Below are positions 56,455-64,000 of a stretch of DNA of 64,000 nucleotides, piece after piece. The notes beneath the pieces were generated by a model. The model was not told where the DNA came from, made no database searches, and worked only from the letters and a program-made list of their open reading frames with translations. The stretch is from Vombatus ursinus (lineage: Eukaryota; Chordata; Mammalia; Diprotodontia; Vombatidae). The position numbers and the translations under genes are program-made. The stretch spans positions 19,889,336 through 19,953,335 of the forward strand of contig NW_020954569.1 in NCBI RefSeq assembly GCF_900497805.2, in the 5' to 3' direction. The first letter of the stretch is position 1, and each line of letters opens with the position of its first letter.

Positions 56455-58435
56455 CTATCTTTAAGCTCAAATTTATTGGTTTGTAGAGATTTAATATATT
56501 CTTAATTTTTCTATCTTTAGATATTGCTTAGTATTTTTCTTCCCCACCTGTATTTTCTTGAGTTTATTGATTTGATTTGAATTCTCTATTCTCTTATTTA
56601 TCTTTTTTGTAGAGCTCTTCTTTGACCTCAACAATTTGCATCTTCATCCTCTCCCTTATTACTTTGCAAAATTATTTCTATCTTTATTTACATTTCACAT
56701 TTCACATTTCAGCGGGGGCTTCAAAATTAATTTCCTTCATACTTTAATTTTTTTGTGATTTTGAATAATTTTTACTCACAATTTTTATGAGCCTCCCTCT
56801 GGTTTATCAATAGTGTCTTTTCTGTGCTTATTACTTTCCTTTCATATGTTTGTTGTGTGCTATTATGTTTTTACTCTATTTGGCATATTTCTTATTCTTT
56901 TGATGTGATTTATAGAAGCTAGATTTAGTCTTAACTGTACATTCACCCATTTTTCTCAAAGCCATTGTCATTTTAGCTATGATTTCTTTCCTTGCTGTGT
57001 TTTTTTTAATGTTTCAATCCAATTATTGTGAAACAGAGCCAAAATCTTTTGATCTGTTTTATTTTGATTACTTTAATTGGCTCTATCTATTTTCCCATTA
57101 TGGCCCAAGTCTCTCATTTGGCAAATTGATATAGTTCTACTCACTAAAGAGTGGAAATTTGTAGTTGTGTCACAGATGTGAAGAGGTTGAGAGCATAGGG
57201 CCTAATATTTTAGGTGGTAATTTCAGAGTGTAGGAGCATAGCTAAGAATGGTAAGCTTCCAACATGATCTTCTGGTGTTTTGTGGTCACTGTCTTTAAGG
57301 GGAATTGATTCCTTTTCCTTCTTATTTTTGACATTATCCTTACTTTATTTTACATATTTGTTGCTGTTGTGAGGTGGTAAAGGGAGCATAGGTTTAGATG
57401 CAAAGTTTCAATAATTCTGTTGAAAGTCTAAGACAATGCTTTGATTCTCAATTATTTAAGTGTGAAAAGACAGCAGAGACTAATGAAAATATATTGGAAA
57501 AAAATGAACCTCAGATTTGAGAAACAAAAATGGCTAAAGATTTTCAGATTACTTTAAAAGCAATCAAAATAAAACATCAACAAATTTGTTTTCCTGATAA
57601 AAATGGAAATGTTTCAATAAAACCTATGAAACTAACAGAAACTAACAGAAATAAAGAAACTATTTCAAAAGCCTTCAAAAACAAAACAAAACAAAAAAAA
57701 CCATAGAAATGACTGTCAAAGTACAATTTAGGAGACTAAAAAACAACTGAGGTCAGGTTGTTAAGGTCATTAATAATTATGTGTATCTATGTTGAAAGTG
57801 CTGAAGATGATGGCTATAGATTGTATAGAAATGAGGATCAGTGCCATAGTCATTGAGGAAAGGAGGAAGGGAACCTAGGAAGCTAGCTGATGAGAGATCT
57901 AAGGAGCAGAGAGTGATATGAGAATCTCATTAAAATATTCCTAGAGATTGAAAACAGACATAAACTGATTTTGCTTTATATTTAAGGATCTTTTATTAGA
58001 GAAGTATAACAAAAACTAAAATATCAGGTACCAGTGTATGTAAAACACTCCCACAACATTAAACACTACATATCTATATCTATATCCATATCTATATCGA
58101 GGTATATAGTTATATCTATTTAAATATATACACATACACTATATATATACATATATATACACATACATATATACACACATTTATTTTATGTTTATAATTA
58201 ATATGTAATTATCACAGTATACTTTTTGACAAATAGAGAAACATAATCTGAATCTTACCAGGGCAATTCATAATTAGTTGGAAAATAGGACTGAAAATGA
58301 AGTGCTTCATCTATTAATGACAATATGGAGGGAGGATCTCTAGGATAATGCCACAATGTTTGGTCCTTGATCATTTTCTGTTCAAAATGTTAATCAATAA
58401 TATAGCTAAGGGAATAAGAATACAAAAAACCTTGA
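56455..58435. other. Unassigned; possible very old LINE sequence
   Basis: 56480-57130 is T-rich text that may be the reverse complement of an L1 5'/ORF1 region, but I cannot confirm it. An AT-rich TATATC/ACATATAT microsatellite lies at about 58066-58190. No gene is seen. Confidence 0.35.
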
Positions 58436-58439
58436 CAAG

Positions 58440-58815
58440 AATGGAAGATTATAACTTTCATAACCAAACATAGGGAGTGAATTTGTAGCCACAAAAAAAA
58501 AAAGGAATTGCACAGGAGAAGAGAGTATTAGAGAAGACAAAATATTTAATTATTTTAAATTAAAGGTTTTTGCACAAATAAAAACAAGTAGAATAAGATT
58601 ATGTGCAGGTTGAAAGAAAATCTTTTGTTTAATAATATTTTAATATGTTTATGTTGACAATTTTTTCCATTACCCAATATATGTGTTTAAATGATATAAA
58701 TTATTTTTAAAGGAGTAATTGTAAGTTATTAACAACCCTCTAAAAAATGACCAGTAATCAGTAACATTCAAAGTAAAGCACCTTGGATGTATCAACTTAC
58801 ACTATTAAATTGGCT
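58440..58815 (+). repeat. L1 LINE relic, part 1
   Basis: TTTTGCACAAATAAAAACAA and the 'taattattttaaattaaaggttt' motif match L1 ORF2 in sense orientation. Heavily diverged. Confidence 0.6.
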
Positions 58816-58819
58816 GATA

Positions 58820-59035
58820 ATAATCCTTCATTTAAGTGATACCTTAAGGTTTTCAAATTACTTTACATATATTATTTCATTTGATTTTTACTGATTCCTT
58901 GTGACATGGGTGTTATTTATATATGCAGAAGATGAAATCAAAGTGGTTATCACATGCTTAGGATCACTCAGCCAGTACAAGTTCTGAATTCAAATTTTTA
59001 TAACTCTTGATTCCAGCACTCAATGAACTACCTAA
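58820..59035 (-). repeat. MIR-type CORE-SINE
   Basis: On +: CTTTACATATATTATTTCAT, AAAGTGGTTATCACATGC, GGATCACTCAGCCAGTACA and a degraded head. It lies within the L1 relic. Confidence 0.6.
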
Positions 59036-59338
59036 AAAGTATTTCAGAGATAGGAAAACGTTATGTTAGATGATGTGTAGGAAAACAGGCTAACCCTGTC
59101 ACTGCTAGTGGAGCTTCAATTTGTTTTAACCATTTGGGAAAAAAAAGAAACTATTATAATACAGATATTTATTAATTTTTTCATAGTATTTGACCTAGTA
59201 ATCATCCTATTGAATTCATATTACAATGTGATATTAATATTGACAATCAATAAAGACTTACCTATAGTAAACTATATTAGTACTGTTTGTGGTAGAAAGA
59301 AACTGGAAACAAACCATGTTAACAATATTTGGGGAATG
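59036..59338 (+). repeat. L1 LINE relic, part 2
   Basis: GTTTGTGGTAGAAAGAAACTG, GGAAACAAACCATG and ATTTGGGGAATGTCTGAA correspond to the ORF2 end ('gtggcaaagaattggaaattgagg...ttggggaatggctgaac'). The open frame 59108-59515 crosses from this into other sequence and is not a gene. Confidence 0.6.
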
Positions 59339-59736
59339 TCTGAAGGAAACACTGGTTGGGGTAGGCGAGATTTTAATAATCTGTGCATTTGTGACACTTG
59401 TATTGACAAGCAGGCCAAGCACTTAAGGAATTTGAGCAATTTAATGGGGTCAGTTTGGACACATATGCAGAAAGACTATGGGAAGATCTGGATGTGGTCA
59501 AGGAGTGGCCAATAGTTTGAAGTTACTGAGAGGTAACAGAGAAGGGTCTAGATAGAATTAAGGAGTGGTGAAATAGCCTGAGGTGGAGCCAGGTACAGAC
59601 AATGAGAGCCACAATAAAAGGGCAGTTAAGAGGATTATACTGGGATGGGCTGGTGCCTCAGGCAAAACCCAGAAATTTGGTTCAGGGGCTTCGAGGTCCT
59701 TTTAAGGGTTCAGCATGAATTCCATCCCCCATCACA
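59339..59736 (-). mobile_element. Possible LTR fragment
   Basis: On the minus strand it opens TGATGGGGGATGGAATTC, comparable with the family A LTR start, and has a promoter-like GC content. The other end is not defined and no target duplication was found. Fossil if real. Confidence 0.35.
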
Positions 59737-59739
59737 TGA

Positions 59740-60012
59740 GCTTGAAGAGTGGGCTAAAACTAAGATGTTAAAATTTAGTCAAGTCAACTTGAATTTAAGT
59801 ACTTACTAAGTATTTGGCATTGTAGTGGTAATAAATATGAAATTTTGTGACTGGGAAAGATTCAAATCAATAATCACTTGTTAATTTTGAGAGAAATAAT
59901 TGTTAATAATCGTTTAATATCAGGGGATCTAGGTTTTTTTTTTTTCCCTTTCTATTTTCTCTTCAGAAACCAACCCCTGTAGGTTATTCAGCCAGCCCCT
60001 GAAGGACATTAC
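59740..60012. other. Unassigned DNA with L2-like piece
   Basis: 59790-59850 (AAGTACTTACTAAGTATTTG) resembles a reverse-complemented L2 terminus. The rest is not recognised. Confidence 0.4.
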
Positions 60013-60490
60013 TGATAGATGAGATTGCTAAAATCCTGGTGATATGTGCTTTTTGATCTTTGATCCCCAACTAGAGGACTTTACAGACAAAACCCACCCT
60101 AGGTGAGATCTTGTCCTTTGGAAATAAGCCCCATGTCCTTGGGACTTTCCATTAGAATTTAGGGTTACCCAGTTTATGGAGGTGAAAACCAGTCAGAGTG
60201 GTCTAGGTGAATTCTTTTGTCCAGATTGCAGAGACAGGTGAGTCTTATGATTGGCTTATGTTCTCAGCAGGAGGAGCTGAGGACTATTTGCCCACCTCCT
60301 CATTAATATGTCCATCCCTTCATTGATTGTTAACCAATCAGAGTTGGGTACACCCCTTTTTCCAAAGGCATTTGCTATTCTCCAAGGGGTGTCTTTGTTT
60401 TACAAGAGAAAGCCACTGACCATATTTTACCATAATTAATAAAATGATTGTTAATTACACAGAAATTATGTCTCTTGAACTTTTCATTCA
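60013..60490 (+). mobile_element. Solo LTR (endogenous retrovirus, possible 4-bp duplication)
   Basis: About 478 bases running TGATAGATGAGATTGC to TTTTCATTCA, with an AATAAAATG signal about 55 bases from the end and a CCAATCAGAG box upstream. TTAC flanks both sides (60009-60012 and 60491-60494). LTR only, a fossil. Confidence 0.7.
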
Positions 60491-60520
60491 TTACAATTGC
60501 CAAGTATCTGAATGTATATG

Positions 60521-60762
60521 CAGGGGTGGGGAACCTGCAACCTAAGTCCTCAGGTGCAGCCTTTTAATTGAATCAATCCAAATTTTACAGAACAAAGACT
60601 TTTATTAAGTGGATTTGTTCTGTGAAGTTTGGATTCAGTCAAAGGGCTGCACTTGAGGACCTAGAAGGCCACATATGGCCTCAAGACCACTGGTTCCCCA
60701 CCCCTATAGCAGATTCAAAAGTCAGAGAGGAGTAAGGAAAGGCCATAGGTTCCCCACCCCTG
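60521..60762. mobile_element. Palindromic hAT-like MITE
   Basis: The left end is CAGGGGTGGGGAACCTGC. The body is a long foldback in which CCTCAGGTGCAGCC pairs with GGGCTGCACTTGAGG, and CCAAATTTTACAGAACA with TGTTCTGTGAAGTTTGG. A right end, GGTTCCCCACCCCT, occurs at about 60692-60705, and a second one, GGTTCCCCACCCCTG, at 60748-60762. It has no coding capacity. Non-autonomous hAT relatives with this terminus are common in marsupials. The 8-base target duplication is not clear. Confidence 0.85.
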
Positions 60763-60995
60763 TGATAAACAAAGGCAAAAATTAAATTATTCTTTTGTGG
60801 AATTGCCTTCTAGGAGCAGCAAAATTTAATATAGGTGGGAGAAAAAAAATGAAAAGAAAACTATTCATTGACAATGACCCAGGATTTTATCATTGATACT
60901 CTAGATATGAACTGAACAAGTGATTTGGCGTTCATAAAGAGAAGGGTAACACTAAGCTGCTTCAATAGAAATATATCAGTGTTAGAAGAGTAATA

Positions 60996-61258
60996 GAGAC
61001 AGCCAGATATTGCACTGGATCTGAAGTCATGAAGAACAGTGTTCAGATCTAACCTCAGACACTTATGAGCTCTGTGACCCTGAGTAAGTCACTTAACCTC
61101 TATTTGCTTCAGTTTCCTCAACTGTTAAATAGGGTAATATTTTGCAAAATATGGTAATATCTTGCATGATTGTTGTGCAGATCAAATGAAATATTTATAA
61201 AAAAAACATTTAGCACAATGCCTAGCACATAGTAGGTGCTATATAAATGCTTATTCTC
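60996..61258 (+). repeat. CORE-SINE (Mon-1 type) with MIR/L2-like end
   Basis: ACAGCCAGATATTGCACTGG, GAGTAAGTCACTTAACCTC, TTCAGTTTCCTCAACTG, then GCCTAGCACATAGTAGGTGC and TATAAATGCTTATTC. Confidence 0.8.
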
Positions 61259-61261
61259 TTC

Positions 61262-61757
61262 CCCCATTCATATCTCTACCCTGGTCAGATCATATCCAGA
61301 ATACTATGTTTAGTTCAAAGTATTCTTTTTGGATGGAACTTTGATAAATTGCAATATGTCCAAAAGAGGGAAACAGACTAAATAGAACCAGTATCAACTG
61401 AGGATTAGTGGAAGTGCAATACAAAGGAAGTGGTAGTTCTTTTTACAGTTTTGAAAGTCATCATGCAGATAGGAGATTGATATTTCTTGCACCCACATAA
61501 CAGACCATGAACCTATATGTGGAACTTAAAGAAAGGAAGATTTCAGTGCAACATAACCAACTTCCAAATAAGTAAATTTACCTAAAAAGAGAGCTAAACT
61601 GCCTTAGTTGGGCAGTAAGTTCCCTATTACCGGAAATATTCCAGCAGAAGCTTGATGCTGATTTGTTAGATAAGCTGTTAAAGAAGAGCTTCATCTTGAT
61701 GGATTAAACTGGCTGACCTCCGAGACACTGTACAATTCTGAGATTCTGTACTACTAT
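61262..61757 (+). repeat. CR1/L3-type LINE 3' end
   Basis: CCTGGTCAGATCATATCC, TTGCAATATGTCCAAAAGAGGG, then TTGGGCAGTAAGTTCCC and a GGCTGACCTCCGAGACACTG...TTCTGAGATTCTGTA end. This order matches the 3' part and terminus of CR1-clade LINEs in amniotes. Old and decayed. Confidence 0.7.
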
Positions 61758-61870
61758 TGCTCAGAAAAAAGATAGTAAAGTTCTAAAGATATTTTAATGA
61801 ATATTTGTATATTTCCATTTTCCTATACAACAGAGAAATTCCAAAGGTACATCAGAATTAAATTATCCCA

Positions 61871-62029
61871 GGGACAGCTAGGTGGCACAGTGGATACAGC
61901 TCTGACCTTGGAGTTAGGAGGACTGAGTTCAAATCCAACCTCAGACACTTGATACTTACTAACTGTGTGACCCTGGGCAAATCACTTAACCCCAATTGCC
62001 TCACCACCACCCCCCTCAAAAAAAGAAAA
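61871..62029 (+). repeat. tRNA-derived CORE-SINE with target duplication
   Basis: GGGACAGCTAGGTGGCACAG, GGAGTTAGGAGGACTGAGTT, CORE CTGTGTGACCCTGGGCAA, CCCCAATTGCCTCACC and an A-rich tail. A 17-base direct repeat flanks it, AGAATTAAATTATCCCA (61854-61870) and AGAATTATATGATCCCA (62030-62046), with two differences. Confidence 0.93.
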
Positions 62030-62049
62030 AGAATTATATGATCCCACTT

Positions 62050-62515
62050 ATTCAGGTTGACATACTTAATGGTCAAATTAATGGGCTAATTTTTCTGACA
62101 TCATTTTACATGCATTATTTAAAATTGGAATAGTCTGTTAAAACAAATGTCATTCTTCAAAATTAAAAAAAAGTAAGTGAGTAAAAAAGCTCTGGGATGC
62201 AATAATAGATCCAAAAGAAAACTTATCTTCACGTATTGCTTATGTGTAAGCCTGAATTAGTCATTATTCAGGATCATTTTATATTTGTGACTTTTGATAG
62301 CGCTTCCAGTAGACCATGTTCTATGACATAATAAATGTTATTTCTATGCATATGCTTCTCTGTATTTGGAATAATTAATATTCATTATAACTCCCTGTAT
62401 CTCCACAATAACTCTGATTTATAAGGATTTGTTTTAAAGTCCTGAGCAGGTTATCTAAGATTTGCAAAAGTTCAGCACAGGTGCTATTACCAGCAGGAAA
62501 AAGCTTTAGAACATG
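62050..62515. other. Unassigned DNA
   Basis: Nothing recognised. Confidence 0.4.
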
Positions 62516-62519
62516 CCTA

Positions 62520-63420
62520 TATCTGAGCCAGCATTCTTCACATACTTGCCGAGTGATTAAAATGTCAACTCAGCTGATGGCAAAGAATAAGACGTCATTT
62601 GCAAAATAATCGCATGAGGAACTCTGCTTTCAGCAAACATTTTCCCAACATTTGGAAAAATCAAATTTTTTTTTTTAGCAACAAATAACTTGGCAAGTGA
62701 TTGACCAAGACTAATGACAAAAAAAAATCCAATCTTTTAATATGATTCTCCAATTAAAGTCCCTGTGCTTTACAAATGGACTGTAATGCATTAGGCTATA
62801 GGATTTGTGAATTCGTTTTTTCCATTTCCTACATCTGTGATTTGGTATCAGGCATGAAAACAAGACAAATTGCTGCTTCAAAGCAGGTCAAATGTACAGA
62901 CTCTGCCTTAGTGATTGCATATTAATCACGACTGAGTTAGGATTCATGCTTAACAAAATTATTGATATCACTACGAGTAATTTGATTTTTATTCCTTAAC
63001 ATGCTTTATAGAGCACTGTTACCAATATGTGCACATAAATTAGAAATAAGATTCTTCTAAGCCATGAATCATCCCTATAATAAAAAAAAATTCATGAAAG
63101 ATTTTAGACTATCCTGAGAACATCTGTTGAAAGACTTTTTTAAAACAGTTAATTTACTGTCTCTATAAGGTTCTTGCTTGTCAGAGCTAGAGAAAAAGGT
63201 GGCCTCTTGCCTACAGTGAAGGGTGTACCAATTCAGATTTATGCACTGCTGCCTGATGTAAATGTTTTTCAACATTGAAATGAAAGAACTTTCCATCTGG
63301 TTCAGTTTTGATGTTGCTTGTTTTGTACTAGTTGCCATAAATACATAATGCCATCGCTATTTATGATAGAAAGATTGGAATGAGAAGTATATTCATGGCC
63401 AGTGATTCGAGAACAATTGG
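62520..63420. other. Longest repeat-free block, possible conserved non-coding DNA
   Basis: Some 900 bases without repeat signatures, with mixed composition and many regulatory-like words (CAGCTG, GACGTCAT, TAATGCATTAG, GCATATTAAT). No open frame suggests coding; the 87-codon minus-strand frame at 63075-63338 has no recognised domain. Conservation cannot be judged from one sequence. Confidence 0.25.
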
Positions 63421-63524
63421 AAATGGCTTCTCATTGCAATGCATGCAAGCTACTTCTGAATTGAGAACTTTGGCAGCGTGAGGAATAGGCCGAATTCTGC
63501 CTTGTCCAAGTCCAACCATATTAT

Positions 63525-63640
63525 CCCATGTTTATTGAGGGTCTACTATGTCCAAAACATTATGTAAGGGTCTGGTGGGATTTACAAAGAAATACAACAA
63601 TCTTTGCTCCTAAGTTTATGATAATTTAGGTGCCTCCATT
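63525..63640 (-). repeat. L2 3' end
   Basis: On +: CCCATGTTTATTGAGGGTCT, ACTATGTCCAAAACATTATG and TCTTTGCTCCTAAGTTTATG, the reverse complement of an L2-type terminus. Confidence 0.6.
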
Positions 63641-63644
63641 AGCA

Positions 63645-64000
63645 AATCATAATTTATCCACTAGAATATCCAAGGATATACTATTTAAATATATTAGCTT
63701 CCCAGGTAAATTTTAATTTTTTTAATAGATTAAATAATTTAACTCAATCCAACAAATATTCAGTAATTTCCTAAAACAAGTCTGGCCTGATATATTTTCT
63801 GAGGAAATAAGAGAAGCATATTTCCCTTAACCTATTGAGAAGTTTTAATATAAAGAGGAAGATGAGAAATAAACAGTCATCATAAATCACTACCCACCCC
63901 CACTTCACATACATAGAAAAGAGATATCTAGTGAAACAAAGCAATAAAGACTTAAGTGCCAGAATTAATAGTTGTGGACAGTAAGAGACTAGTTCACATT
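63645..64000. other. Unassigned DNA
   Basis: AT-rich. No gene or repeat recognised up to the window edge. Confidence 0.4.

Noticed and set aside
59108-59515. 135-codon open frame
   Set aside because: It crosses from an L1 relic into a possible LTR; no continuous protein family.
1-64000. CRISPR array, operon, toxin or phage-like system
   Set aside because: Short direct repeats present are microsatellites or two-copy duplications without regular spacers, and the repeat content shows a mammalian nuclear genome.

Overview
The window looks like ordinary, repeat-dense intergenic or intronic DNA from a marsupial. The main evidence is the repeat mix. There are many tRNA-headed CORE-SINEs that open with GGGCAGCTAGGTGGC and end in CCCCAATTGCCTCACC plus an A tail. 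There are also CORE-SINEs with an RTE-type tail, a marsupial-type L1, many old L2/CR1-clade LINE pieces, a palindromic hAT-like MITE and several solo LTRs of endogenous retroviruses. This combination is known from opossum and Australian marsupials. The sequence alone does not let me name the species.

I see no intact protein-coding gene, rRNA, tRNA, CRISPR array or operon. Nearly all the open reading frames are LINE fragments, SINE shadows or microsatellite translations. The only recognisable host gene is a dead processed copy of somatic cytochrome c (CYCS, about 6634-7969) with target-site duplications and a younger SINE inside it. Two short stretches on the + strand (5232-5348 and 39417-39464) are bounded by good splice signals, are open in one frame and lie outside recognised repeats. 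They are weak candidate exons only.

Layout. 1-5870: mostly unassigned AT-rich DNA with microsatellites, one CORE-SINE and one copy of an unclassified repeat. 5875-9900: L2 pieces, CORE-SINEs and the CYCS retrocopy. 9900-18300: unique DNA with scattered SINEs and one probable LTR. 18306-24745: an old L2, then two L1 copies in opposite orientation. 25745-26770: a SINE split by a solo LTR. 26935-37840: L2 pieces, SINEs and unique DNA. 37844-38572: a 5'-truncated L1 with a clear target-site duplication. 39110-43355: a candidate exon, a long CA/TG/TA microsatellite and an LTR. 43360-45420: one L1 split by two LTRs of a single family in opposite orientations. 46585-46760: a CCTT microsatellite with a 10-base assembly gap. 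47340-54090: SINEs, tandem duplications and a third LTR of that family inside a SINE. 54578-54656: a perfect hairpin with 39-bp arms. 54712-59340: RTE-tailed SINE and L1 pieces, one with an inverted L1 fragment inside. 59339-62050: one or two LTRs, the MITE, and CR1/L2 and SINE copies. 62050-64000: mostly unique DNA that may hold conserved non-coding sequence.

No set of genes working together can be described, and I found no sign of a new biological system. The most useful observations are the nested insertions, which give a relative chronology, the perfect palindrome, the unclassified repeat pair and the two candidate exons.
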